DNA of 64,000 nt from Borrelia sp. RT5S (GTDB lineage Bacteria; Spirochaetota; Spirochaetia; Borreliales; Borreliaceae): the NCBI RefSeq assembly GCF_021165755.1, contig NZ_CP088936.1:372001-436000 (forward strand), written 5' to 3'. The translations under genes were made by a program, and so were the position numbers. The notes beneath the pieces are model-generated. The model did no database searches and was not told the origin of the DNA. It saw nothing but the letters and a program-made list of their open reading frames with translations. Shown here one piece after another: positions 7,201 to 16,235 of the stretch. Each line of letters begins with the position of its first letter. Position 1 is the stretch's first letter.

Positions 7201-9198
7201 ATGAAGAGTACATGTCCAAGTGCAATCGCAATTTCTGGGGAAAAAATTAGTGACGAGGAGATTGCAAGTCTTAGGGCTATTTTCAACTTACTACGCGTGT
7301 CTTTATCTAGGAAAAGCATTCCTAGGGAGTTTATTAGGCAAAATGATATTAAGTTTGCTATTATTTACAACAACAAGACTCCAATAGATTTTTCAATCAA
7401 CATAGCAAATGACTTACAAAGTATCAATAAAGTCTATTCCATCATAATAAACAATGGACCTGAAGAAAAAACAAGTTATAAATTCAACCACATAGAAATA
7501 TTGAACGATATCAATGAACTAAGCCTTAATCACGGTCTCATATATCAAAAAAAACTTTTTCATGACAATGAAAATGCAAACCTTGATTTTTTCTTAAACT
7601 TATCTGAACTTATTAAAGAGATCGTAATAATTACAAACATTGAAAATGATATTATCTATATTAATGAAAAAGGGAGTAAAGAAATTGAACTTCCAATAAA
7701 AATTGGAGGCAAAACAAATAAAATAACTGATATAAACATCATAGATTTAGAAAAAGAAGACAAAATAGACTTAAGTTATAATGTAAGCGATATTCCTGAA
7801 CTCAGAAATATATTAATAACTGACTGCCTTTTAATCGCAAAGCACAATAGAAAGCTAATCGTGGATTTATTTATCAGCACAATTGGTCAAAATAACATTG
7901 ATAAGTTAATAACAATAAAGGATATATCTCACTTAAAATCCAAAAATTATGCTAGGGATCTTGAAATTATTGACATAAAAACAGATTTATATAACATCAA
8001 AGAGCTTGAACATCTTTTAATAAATCAAATTGAATCCTCCTATAAGAATACATATTTGTTTGACCTAGACCTGCACATAAACACAGAATATGAATATAAA
8101 GGAAACAGATCAAGCACAGATTTAAAGATACTTAAAAAAATCACCTCTAAAATAATGTCATTCTACTCAGAATACATATTTCAGGTGAAGGATAATAATT
8201 TAATAGTTATTGTCTCCACAAGTGGTGGGGAGAGAAGACTAATTGCAATTGCAGAAGAAATCAAAAAAACCATCTCTTATGAACTTAAAAAACAAGGATT
8301 TATAATATTTAAATTCAATATAGGAATAATAGAGGCCAATTTGCAAGAAGACATAAAGACAACAATTGCAAAATTAAAAATAGCAACAAAAATATCTTCC
8401 GAATATAAAGATTCTCTTCCTATTTTGTACAAAGATGAACTACCGGAAACAATGCTTATTAAAACTCAAAATAAAATCTTTGAATATATAGTGAAAGCAA
8501 TAAAAAATGATTTTTTTACTCTCTACTATCAGAAAATAACCCCCCTTAAAAAGAACTTAAAACCTAAAATCGAAATACTAACAAGACTTTTTGACCATAC
8601 GGGTACTCCTATTCCGAATGCCACAGTATTTAATTTAATAGAAAAGTACAATCTAACTGTTGAAGTGGATCAACTGGTTGTTACTAAAGCCCTAAGAGAA
8701 TATACAAATTTTGTGGCAAAAAATGGCATACATATTTTCTCAATCAACATTTCACCACAATCACTTAAATCTAAAAATTTTAGAATGTTCTTAAGAGAAA
8801 CACTTCTTACAAGTCACGTCCCGCTTCAAAACATATGCTTAGAGATAACAGAAACCGGTATTTTAGAGAATTTTGAGTTAGTCAATAATTATTTTAAAGA
8901 ACTTAAAAGCTTTGGCATTAAACTCGCACTTGATGACTTTGGAAGCGGCCACACTTCGCTTTCATACATTAAAATATTACCCATAGATATAATAAAAATA
9001 GATGGATCTTTTATTAAAGTAATAAATTCAAGCCAAACAGATCTTGTGATAATAAAATCAATCAAGGAAATTGCTGATACAAAAAGAATAAAAATAATAG
9101 CTGAATTTGTATCAAATGAAGAAATACTTAAAAAAATAAATGAAATTGGAATAGACTACGGACAGGGGTTCTTATGGCACGAGCCGGAACCAATGTAG
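7201..9198 (+). CDS. pdeA: c-di-GMP phosphodiesterase PdeA (EAL domain)
   Basis: PdeA hydrolyses cyclic di-GMP to pGpG; in B. burgdorferi BB0363 it affects motility and mouse infection. The 665-residue protein has an N-terminal region of unclear fold, a degenerate GGDEF-like section (about 270-400) with no GGDEF signature, and a C-terminal EAL domain (about 420-660). The EAL signature reads EIL near residue 457. The DDFGSG loop near 577, IKIDGSF near 598 and the terminal QGF segment are intact, so catalytic activity is expected. It sits 54 bp after lgt and ends before a strong bidirectional terminator. Confidence 0.93.
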   Translation: MKSTCPSAIAISGEKISDEEIASLRAIFNLLRVSLSRKSIPREFIRQNDIKFAIIYNNKTPIDFSINIANDLQSINKVYSIIINNGPEEKTSYKFNHIEILNDINELSLNHGLIYQKKLFHDNENANLDFFLNLSELIKEIVIITNIENDIIYINEKGSKEIELPIKIGGKTNKITDINIIDLEKEDKIDLSYNVSDIPELRNILITDCLLIAKHNRKLIVDLFISTIGQNNIDKLITIKDISHLKSKNYARDLEIIDIKTDLYNIKELEHLLINQIESSYKNTYLFDLDLHINTEYEYKGNRSSTDLKILKKITSKIMSFYSEYIFQVKDNNLIVIVSTSGGERRLIAIAEEIKKTISYELKKQGFIIFKFNIGIIEANLQEDIKTTIAKLKIATKISSEYKDSLPILYKDELPETMLIKTQNKIFEYIVKAIKNDFFTLYYQKITPLKKNLKPKIEILTRLFDHTGTPIPNATVFNLIEKYNLTVEVDQLVVTKALREYTNFVAKNGIHIFSINISPQSLKSKNFRMFLRETLLTSHVPLQNICLEITETGILENFELVNNYFKELKSFGIKLALDDFGSGHTSLSYIKILPIDIIKIDGSFIKVINSSQTDLVIIKSIKEIADTKRIKIIAEFVSNEEILKKINEIGIDYGQGFLWHEPEPM

Positions 9199-9208
9199 TA
9201 AATACGAG

Positions 9209-9247
9209 TAAAGGTTAGGCCTCACTAACCATAAGGCCTAACCTTTA
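9209..9247. terminator. Bidirectional terminator between pdeA and the LA7 gene
   Basis: A perfect 13-bp stem (9209-9221 with 9235-9247) around a 13-nt loop, A-rich before and T-rich after, between two converging genes. It can serve both. Confidence 0.85.
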
Positions 9248-9273
9248 GTACACACTCAAAATAGCTTTAGTAT

Positions 9274-9867
9274 TTAATTCATCAATGCTATAGTCTTTGC
9301 TAGACTGCTGATTATGAAGTTCACAGTAGATAATATATTCCTAGAATCGCTATCATTCTCATCAATAGCAATATCAACTCTACCGTCAGAAATATTAAGT
9401 CCTTTGAAAGTCTTTACAAACTCCCTAGCAGGATCATTCTTAACTCCATGCAAATTCATGTCTATAATTTTCTTAATATCTGAACTTACTCCCACAAAAA
9501 TATGAGAATCTTGATTGCTCCCAACAACATCAATATTTGTTTCCACTGCATAGGCATTCTCGTATGAATAAACAGTTAAATTAGCGTCAGTTCTTGAACT
9601 TACTTCCCTGAGCTCCTCGCTATCTCCTGCAAAATACATAACTTTAACTGCTTGCTTTACCCTCAAGCGTTCCTCACCAGTAGCAGATACTCCCATCGCA
9701 TGCAATACATGACCCAAAGCATGATCATCCATGGACTCTAAAGGCTCAATATGAACATGCCCACCCTTCCCATCTCCTTCCGTTGTATCCCTAGACTCGC
9801 AACCCATCAAAAGCAAGAGAAATGTAGCCATCAACGAAATAGCTTTAAAAAAATCACCTCTGTACAT
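9274..9867 (-). CDS. la7: LA7/P22 family lipoprotein
   Basis: A 197-residue lipoprotein matching the Borrelia LA7 (P22, IpLA7, BB0365) antigen by content and position. The signal peptide ends in the lipobox LLMGC with Cys23, followed by a charged acidic tether and a mixed alpha/beta domain. In B. burgdorferi the homologue is an immunogenic lipoprotein produced in both tick and mammal. The ATG start has TAGGAGAG upstream. It converges on pdeA and is divergent from the aminopeptidase gene. In B31 I recall methylglyoxal synthase (mgsA) between this gene and pdeA; here there is only a 75-bp gap. Confidence 0.88.
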   Translation of the reverse strand: MYRGDFFKAISLMATFLLLLMGCESRDTTEGDGKGGHVHIEPLESMDDHALGHVLHAMGVSATGEERLRVKQAVKVMYFAGDSEELREVSSRTDANLTVYSYENAYAVETNIDVVGSNQDSHIFVGVSSDIKKIIDMNLHGVKNDPAREFVKTFKGLNISDGRVDIAIDENDSDSRNILSTVNFIISSLAKTIALMN

Positions 9868-9951
9868 AAATACTCTCCTATGCTATACCATTATCTTTAA
9901 AAGGTAATGATAAATCAATTGTTTTATATAAATTCCCATAGATTACTAACC

Positions 9952-9976
9952 TGTTATAATAAAAAAATAAGGAGGA
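9952..9976 (+). promoter_or_regulatory. Extended -10 promoter and strong RBS for the aminopeptidase gene
   Basis: TGTTATAAT at 9952-9960 is an extended -10 element. AAGGAGG follows at 9970-9976, seven bases before the ATG at 9983. No clear -35 is visible, as is usual for extended -10 promoters. Confidence 0.6.
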
Positions 9977-9982
9977 ACTTTA

Positions 9983-11359
9983 ATGAGAAAACAAAACCCT
10001 TGGATTTCTTTAAACGAAGAAGAAAAAAATAAAATTTTAGAATTTTCAGAACAATATAAGAATTTTTTAAGCAATATCAAAACCGAAAGAGAAGCTGTCC
10101 GTTATGCTACACAAAAGGCTAAGGAAAAAGGTTTCACTTGTTCATGCGAAACTAAAGAATTGAAGGCTGGAGATAAAATCTTTTACACATGCCGGGGCAA
10201 AAATATTGCACTTGTTTTCGTTGGCAAGGAACCCATTGAGAATGGAATGAATTTCATTGTATCTCACACAGACTCACCAAGACTTGATGCAAAGCCGTCG
10301 CCAATTACAGAAGAAAATGAATTTGCATTAATTAAAACAAACTACTACGGGGGAATTAAAAAGTATCAATGGCTGTCTATACCTCTATCAATACGAGGAG
10401 TAGTTTTTTTGAAAAACGAAGATAAAGTAGAGATTAACATAGGGGACGACAAAAATGATCCCGTATTTGTAATTCCTGATATATTGCCACACCTTGACAA
10501 AAAAGTACAAAGAGACAAAAAATCTGAAGAAATTATTGAAGGTGAAAATTTAAAAATAATAATTGGAAGCCTACCTATTGAAACTAAAGAAAAAGAAAAA
10601 GTAAAGCTTGCTATTCTTGATTTAATAAATAAAAAATATAAAATAGAGGAAGAAGATTTTGTCTCAGCAGAAATAGAAATAGTACCAGCAGGTGCTGCAA
10701 GGGATGTGGGTTTTGACAGGGCGTTGATAGGTGGATATGGCCAGGACGACAGGGTTTGTGCCTACACCTCACTAGAAGCCATTTTAAATCTAGAAGAGAC
10801 CCCAGGCAAAACTGCTGTGTGCTTCTTGGTTGACAAGGAAGAAATTGGGTCAACCGGATCTACTGGCTTAAATTCAAGGTATCTTGAATTCTTTGTGTCA
10901 GACATTTTATTCAAACTCGAAGGTGACAGATATAGCGACCTTTTAGTTCAGAGGACGTTATGGAACTCAAGAAGCATATCCGCTGACGTTTGTGGTGCAA
11001 TTAATCCCCTGTTTCGTTCTGTTCATGATGAACAAAACGCACCCAGAATAGGATACGGAATACCTATCATGAAATATACGGGACATGGGGGTAAGTACAT
11101 GGCCAGCGACGCCGATGCTGAACTTGTCTTTTATATTAGAAATTTACTAAACAAAAATAACATAGCCTGGCAGGTGGCTACACTTGGTAAAGTAGAAGAA
11201 GGGGGAGGTGGTACTGTTGCAAAGTTCCTGGCTCACTATGGCATAAGAACAATAGATATGGGTCCTGGTGTAATCAGTATGCACTCACCATTTGAAATAA
11301 CTTCTAAATTTGATGTGTACACTTCTTATATGGCATACAAAGCATTTTTCCAAGGATAA
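9983..11359 (+). CDS. M18-family metallo-aminopeptidase
   Basis: A cytosolic zinc aminopeptidase of family M18 (aspartyl-aminopeptidase/aminopeptidase I type) that removes N-terminal residues from peptides; Borrelia lives on imported peptides. The metal-site motifs appear in order: SHTDSPRLD near residue 93, the GGYGQDDR segment near 252, the glutamate pair in DKEEIGS near 284, SADVCGA near 334 and the C-terminal HGGKYMAS near 372. The 458-residue length fits. It has its own promoter and is followed six bases later by the EIIB-like gene. Confidence 0.93.
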   Translation: MRKQNPWISLNEEEKNKILEFSEQYKNFLSNIKTEREAVRYATQKAKEKGFTCSCETKELKAGDKIFYTCRGKNIALVFVGKEPIENGMNFIVSHTDSPRLDAKPSPITEENEFALIKTNYYGGIKKYQWLSIPLSIRGVVFLKNEDKVEINIGDDKNDPVFVIPDILPHLDKKVQRDKKSEEIIEGENLKIIIGSLPIETKEKEKVKLAILDLINKKYKIEEEDFVSAEIEIVPAGAARDVGFDRALIGGYGQDDRVCAYTSLEAILNLEETPGKTAVCFLVDKEEIGSTGSTGLNSRYLEFFVSDILFKLEGDRYSDLLVQRTLWNSRSISADVCGAINPLFRSVHDEQNAPRIGYGIPIMKYTGHGGKYMASDADAELVFYIRNLLNKNNIAWQVATLGKVEEGGGGTVAKFLAHYGIRTIDMGPGVISMHSPFEITSKFDVYTSYMAYKAFFQG

Positions 11360-11365
11360 ACAAAT

Positions 11366-11632
11366 ATGAATGAAAATGCAATAAAAACATCAGAACATAT
11401 CGTAGAGTGCTTCGGAGGGATTATAAACATCAAAGAAATAGACAAAGATGTTACCAGAATAAAAATATTAGTTGACAGCAACTCCTTAATTAAGAGAGAA
11501 AATTTAACAGAAGATAGGAATATAATAGGAACAATTAAATCAAATGAATTTACAGAGGTCGTAATGAGTTTTGAAATAATTGAAGATGTCTACAACAATA
11601 TTTTGTACATGATGAATAATAACATAAATTAA
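11366..11632 (+). CDS. PTS EIIB-like domain protein lacking the phospho-cysteine
   Basis: An 88-residue protein resembling the stand-alone EIIB domain of the glucose PTS family: an initial helix ending ECFGG, then the strand and loop where the family has D-x-C-x-T-R-L, then a second helix. Here that loop reads KDVTRIKI, putting Asp28 where the phosphorylated cysteine belongs, so it cannot act as a normal phosphocarrier. It follows the aminopeptidase by 6 bp and is closed by a strong terminator. It may be a regulatory remnant of a PTS protein. The assignment rests on pattern only. Confidence 0.65.
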   Translation: MNENAIKTSEHIVECFGGIINIKEIDKDVTRIKILVDSNSLIKRENLTEDRNIIGTIKSNEFTEVVMSFEIIEDVYNNILYMMNNNIN

Positions 11633-11656
11633 AGGACCCTAATTGGGTCCTTTTTT
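11631..11656 (+). terminator. Rho-independent terminator after the EIIB-like gene
   Basis: A 9-bp perfect stem (AAAGGACCC 11631-11639, GGGTCCTTT 11645-11653) with a 5-nt loop and a T run. It overlaps the last codons and stop of the converging gpsA gene. Confidence 0.85.
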
Positions 11657-12697
11657 AATATTTAAATTTCTTATATACTCAATAACGGCCTCAGGGCTTA
11701 TTTCCTTATTTAGCACCCTATAAACAACACCTGCTAGCCCTTGAGAAGCCAAATCATGCTCCAAAAGCAAAAACACTTCCTTAGAAGCAGTTACTCCCTC
11801 TGGAAGATACCCAATCTTATGTATATCACCTATTAAATCATCTATGCCCACAAAACCGTTTAAAATACCTTTGCTTACAATTTCACGCCCAAATCGTCTA
11901 TTTCTTCCAAAAATGCTTCGGCAAGTAACATCTAAATCCCCAGAGCCTGCTATGAACAAAAATGTGTCCTTATTGCAATCACCAACCTTGAATGCAATGT
12001 TTTTCATATCATTTAAAGCAACCGAAAATAAAAAAGACTCTGTGTTATTTCCTATTAAATTTGGTCTCCTATCTTTATACTCATCCAAGATGCCAAATGC
12101 AATTGCAAATACATTTTTCAGAGCTGCTGCTATTTGAACACCCAAAACATCATCACTATAGAACATAGAAATAGAGGTGCCATTGAATAAATTCATGAAT
12201 GCAGATACATGATCAATACTCTTGCCAGCAGCCACAAGACCCGTAATTATGCCAAGCCCAACTTCCTCAGCATGGCTTGGCCCTGAAATATAAGCAATCT
12301 TATCCTTATATTCAATCAAAATATCCTCTGCTACCTCTACAATAGGACAAGGCCTCCCATCAATAGTTATTAGCCCCTTGGTAAGTATTGCCAAATTAGG
12401 TTTCCTGTCCGTAATAATATTCCTTAAACTCTTAAAGATCCCCAAGGTATAAAGAGAAGGAGTTGCAATAAAAACATAGTCAGCTCCAGCCACAGTATCG
12501 TTTAAATCAGAAGTTGCAATCAAATTATCCGGTAATTTAATCCCCTTCAGATATTTAACGTTTTCATGTTTACTATTAATATCGTCCCTAACAGATTCTT
12601 CAAAAGACCACAATAAAACACTGTCCGACCCCTTATCTGCTAACACCTTAGCAACAGCCGTTCCCCAAGCCCCTGCCCCAATTATAGCTATTTTCAT
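11639..12697 (-). CDS. gpsA: Glycerol-3-phosphate dehydrogenase [NAD(P)+] GpsA
   Basis: GpsA interconverts dihydroxyacetone phosphate and sn-glycerol-3-phosphate, linking glycolysis to lipid synthesis; in Borrelia it affects redox balance and persistence. The Rossmann motif GAGAWG lies at residues 7-12 and the catalytic lysines are Lys107 (LTKGL) and Lys194 (AALKNVFA). Length is 352. The last codons encode part of a terminator stem that serves the converging gene. It lies 18 bp after the ClpA-like gene, so it can be read from the same transcript. Confidence 0.95.
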   Translation of the reverse strand: MKIAIIGAGAWGTAVAKVLADKGSDSVLLWSFEESVRDDINSKHENVKYLKGIKLPDNLIATSDLNDTVAGADYVFIATPSLYTLGIFKSLRNIITDRKPNLAILTKGLITIDGRPCPIVEVAEDILIEYKDKIAYISGPSHAEEVGLGIITGLVAAGKSIDHVSAFMNLFNGTSISMFYSDDVLGVQIAAALKNVFAIAFGILDEYKDRRPNLIGNNTESFLFSVALNDMKNIAFKVGDCNKDTFLFIAGSGDLDVTCRSIFGRNRRFGREIVSKGILNGFVGIDDLIGDIHKIGYLPEGVTASKEVFLLLEHDLASQGLAGVVYRVLNKEISPEAVIEYIRNLNIKKGPN

Positions 12698-12715
12698 GAA
12701 TATACCCCCAAATTA

Positions 12716-15007
12716 TCAAATTAATTCATATCTCACCTTACCCTGCAAGTAGACCCTAATTCTATCATTTTTCTTTATTTTTTTTAAAACCATTTCATTA
12801 ATTATCAAGCTTCCTATTTCCTTGATTACAATCTTCCTTACACTCCTGGTTTCAAAGCCACTCCCATATGTCTTACCCTTAAGATAGGCGAAAATATTTT
12901 CTTCAAAAAAAATCTCGATCCCTTTCTCCCTTAATATCCTAATAAGGTTATTAATCTCTCCCTTAATAACCTTTTCAAAGCCAATCTCATCTGCGGGTCT
13001 GAAGAAAAAAATATGATCAACCAAATCCAAAAACTGAGAAGAAAACCTCTTCTCCAGCAAGTTTCTCCCACTTGTTGTCTCATTCTTAAATCCAATACTG
13101 TTAAACTCCCTACTCTCCACATTAACATCTATTACTATTATGCTATTCGACAAACTAAAACTTCTACCAAAACTGTCATAAAATTTACCTGTATTAAATC
13201 CTTTTAAAAAAAAATCTATGACCCTTTTATGAGCTTTATCAAAATCTGAGAGAAAAATAATTGAACTTGAAGCTCTACTCAAGAATTTAAAAAACTTAGT
13301 GGGTTCATCGTAAGAATTAGAAGCATATATGGGGCCTATTAATCTATTAATAGAATCAAAATCACCGTACTCACTCATCCCTAAACTAAACTTGGAAAGT
13401 TTAAGTTCTTCTGATAAAATACACGAAAGTTTGTCCTTATCAAGATCCGAAGAACTTATAAAAACAAAAATCCCAAGGTTGTTATTTTCAAAGAGGAATT
13501 TAACCTTTAAAAGCTTTATATTTAATATCAAATCAGATAAAACACTCTCTTCAATTACCACATTCTCTCTTATTTTGTGTTCCAGCTCAGCAAGCAAACT
13601 ACCATCATGTTCATCCAAGTTAAAAATACTTGAACCAACCATAGATTGAACAAAATCTTTAACATCATCTTCAGTTATTATTTTTTTGTTATTCTCAAAT
13701 TTAAATTGAGCTCCAAGTTCATCTAACAAGTCAAAAGCCTTGTCAGGAAGAAATCTGTCTTTAATATATTTACAAGACATAGAAATGAAAGCTCTTATTG
13801 CCCCATCTGTGTACTCTACATTATGATGTTTTTCATACTGCCCCTTAGCTCCTTTCAACATAAGGTAAGTATCTTCAATTCCCGGCTCCTTAAGTTCTAC
13901 GCTATGAAACCTCCTTACTAACGCCCTATCTCTTAAGAAGAACTTCCTATATTCATATTCCGTAGTAGCGCCTATAAACTTAACTTTCCCCAAAGTCAAA
14001 ATGGGTTTTAACAAATTTGAGACATCTATGCTACTAAAAGATGTAGCACCAGCTCCAACTATCATATGAATTTCATCTATGAAGAGAATTACCTTCTTTT
14101 TTAAATACAAAAAATCTAAAACTTTATTTACCCTATCTTCAAGATCTCCTCTGTATTTAGTACCAGATATAAGGTTGCCAATACCAAGAGAATATACCTC
14201 ATACCCAACCAATTCCCGAGGCACCTCACCTACTTTTATCATATAGGCAAGTCCTTGAATTAATATTGTCTTCCCAACACCAGGCTCTCCAAACAAAATC
14301 GGGTTACTTTTATGCCTGCGCAACATTACTTGAATCACCTTGTTCAATTCTTTTGTTCGACCTATTAAAGGATTTTGCTCTAAATTTGGATCTAAACTAT
14401 CAATGACATTTACTAAAAAATCTTCAACAGAACTACTCTCACCTGATGGATCGTTACTGTCTTCCAACTTAAAACACCCCTCATCAAAAATATTAAAACC
14501 TCCATTTTTATCTATCTCTTTATTATCAATGAGAGTAGGCCCTGTCCCCTTGTTATCAACTACCCCCAAATTCAAATCTGGTCCCAAGTATTCATAAACT
14601 TCAATCATGTTGTCAAAGATAGCTAAATTAAAACCCGACTTTAGCAGAGCATCTAAAATTGTATTTTGTCTTTTCCTAATTAATACCCATAATAAATCTT
14701 TTTCTTGTATCTTATAAGTTTTTTTATAGTAAAAAATAGTAGCAATTACTTCCTGATATAAGTCATCTATCTTGAAAACATAATCTGAAATATTGGATTC
14801 TCTGGAGGGAAGTTTACTGAAAAATTCTTCTAATATTTTGCCAAGACTGTAAAAATCAAGAGTGCACAACTCAAGAAGCTCTTTAATCTTATCATCACTA
14901 ATTAAACTATGAAAAATATGCTCTTCTGTAAAGACACCGTGCTTGCGCTCCATAAAAAACAGAAATGACCTAAAGAATAAATTATTTAAAGCTCTCCTGT
15001 TATACAT
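12716..15007 (-). CDS. clpA: ClpA-like AAA+ unfoldase with degenerate second ATPase module
   Basis: A HSP100/ClpA-type protein of 763 residues: an N-terminal Clp_N-like region (1-140), a linker, then two AAA+ modules. D1 is intact, with Walker A GEPGVGKT at 240-247 and Walker B ILFIDE at 307-312. D2 is damaged: the P-loop position reads VFISSSDLDKDKL near 515-527 and Walker B reads IIFLSDFDKAH near 583-593, lacking the Walker lysine and the catalytic glutamate. The IGF loop (638-640) that docks ClpP is kept and sensor-2 arginines are present near 720. It probably unfolds substrates for ClpP using D1 alone. It lies between gpsA and tyrS. Confidence 0.9.
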   Translation of the reverse strand: MYNRRALNNLFFRSFLFFMERKHGVFTEEHIFHSLISDDKIKELLELCTLDFYSLGKILEEFFSKLPSRESNISDYVFKIDDLYQEVIATIFYYKKTYKIQEKDLLWVLIRKRQNTILDALLKSGFNLAIFDNMIEVYEYLGPDLNLGVVDNKGTGPTLIDNKEIDKNGGFNIFDEGCFKLEDSNDPSGESSSVEDFLVNVIDSLDPNLEQNPLIGRTKELNKVIQVMLRRHKSNPILFGEPGVGKTILIQGLAYMIKVGEVPRELVGYEVYSLGIGNLISGTKYRGDLEDRVNKVLDFLYLKKKVILFIDEIHMIVGAGATSFSSIDVSNLLKPILTLGKVKFIGATTEYEYRKFFLRDRALVRRFHSVELKEPGIEDTYLMLKGAKGQYEKHHNVEYTDGAIRAFISMSCKYIKDRFLPDKAFDLLDELGAQFKFENNKKIITEDDVKDFVQSMVGSSIFNLDEHDGSLLAELEHKIRENVVIEESVLSDLILNIKLLKVKFLFENNNLGIFVFISSSDLDKDKLSCILSEELKLSKFSLGMSEYGDFDSINRLIGPIYASNSYDEPTKFFKFLSRASSSIIFLSDFDKAHKRVIDFFLKGFNTGKFYDSFGRSFSLSNSIIVIDVNVESREFNSIGFKNETTSGRNLLEKRFSSQFLDLVDHIFFFRPADEIGFEKVIKGEINNLIRILREKGIEIFFEENIFAYLKGKTYGSGFETRSVRKIVIKEIGSLIINEMVLKKIKKNDRIRVYLQGKVRYELI

Positions 15008-15017
15008 GAAACACCAA

Positions 15018-16235
15018 CTATAAAATAATTCTTAAAACTTTTTTCTTGCCAACCCTAAGCTCAAGTTCACCATTAGTAAAATTATCCTTAGTAAGACAAT
15101 AATCTTGTTCTCCTATCCTTACTTTATCTACATAAACCCCACCCGCATTAATTAATCTTCTCCCCTCAGATTTACTAGGTGCAACCCTTGAAAGAATCAT
15201 TAAGTCAATCAATAAAATTCCATCTCCCAAATTGGCTAGTCCCAACTCAAAAAAAGGAATGCTGCCTCTGTCTCCAACGCCTTTAAAAGCTGCTGCTGCT
15301 GCCTCTGCTGCTCTTAAAGAAGCCTCCTCTCCATGCACAATCTTTGTTATTTCAAAAGCCAACGTTTCTTTTGCTTTGTTTAATAAATTTCCTTCTAGCC
15401 TTGAAACATTTTCAATCTCATCCTCTTCCAAAAAAGTGAATAAATACAAAAATCTCTTAACATCTAAGTCTGGGATATTCCTAAAATATTGATAAAAATC
15501 ATAAACACTGTAAAGCTTTAAATCAAGATAAACAGCCCCCTTTTCTGATTTTCCCATCTTTTTCCCATCACTTCGTGTAATAAGAGGACACGTAAGACCA
15601 AAAACTTCTCCTCCCGATTTCCTTCTTACTAAATCAACCCCAGAAACAATATTACCCCACTGGTCATCGCCCCCCATCTGGAGGTTGCAATTTTTAATCT
15701 TATTAAGCATGTAAAAATCATAAGATTGCAAAAGCTGATAATTAAACTCGATAAACGAAAGCCCAGCATCCAGTCTTCTTCTATAAGTTTCAAACCCCAA
15801 CATTCGATTAACAGAAAAATGAACTCCGATATCTCTTAAAAATTCAATGTAATTAAGGTTACCAAGCCATTCCGAGTTGTCAAAAACACAGCTATTGCTA
15901 AACCCTGCTATTCGTGACAACTGTTCCTTTATTGCAACAACGTTTCCTTCTATACTCTCCTCTGATAAAATCCTTCTCATCTCACTCTTACCGGAAGGAT
16001 CGCCTATCCTAGTAGTACCGCCTCCAACCAGAGCAATCGGAACATGTCCTTGCTTTTCAAGATGCATCATTGCCATAAGGGGGATCAAATGTCCAATATG
16101 AAGAGAGCTAAAGGTAGCATCAAATCCTACGTAAAAAATTACCCTATCCCTATCCATCAAATCACTTAAAGCCTCTAAATTTGTACACTGTTTTAAGAAT
16201 CCTCGTCTCTTTAAAATCTCCAAGGCAAGATTCAT
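15018..16235 (-). CDS. tyrS: Tyrosyl-tRNA synthetase
   Basis: A class I synthetase charging tRNA-Tyr. The HIGH motif is HIGH at 46-49 and the KMSKS loop is KMGKS at 226-230. A C-terminal S4 RNA-binding domain begins near residue 340. The 405-residue length is typical. The start abuts the glyS stop directly (16235/16236), and the gene lies 10 bp upstream of clpA, so glyS-tyrS-clpA-gpsA look co-transcribed. Confidence 0.97.
   Translation of the reverse strand: MNLALEILKRRGFLKQCTNLEALSDLMDRDRVIFYVGFDATFSSLHIGHLIPLMAMMHLEKQGHVPIALVGGGTTRIGDPSGKSEMRRILSEESIEGNVVAIKEQLSRIAGFSNSCVFDNSEWLGNLNYIEFLRDIGVHFSVNRMLGFETYRRRLDAGLSFIEFNYQLLQSYDFYMLNKIKNCNLQMGGDDQWGNIVSGVDLVRRKSGGEVFGLTCPLITRSDGKKMGKSEKGAVYLDLKLYSVYDFYQYFRNIPDLDVKRFLYLFTFLEEDEIENVSRLEGNLLNKAKETLAFEITKIVHGEEASLRAAEAAAAAFKGVGDRGSIPFFELGLANLGDGILLIDLMILSRVAPSKSEGRRLINAGGVYVDKVRIGEQDYCLTKDNFTNGELELRVGKKKVLRIIL

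Noticed and set aside
15280-15320. GCTGCT repeat within tyrS as a microsatellite
   Set aside because: It encodes a short Ala run in a helix before the S4 domain, and the frame is intact.
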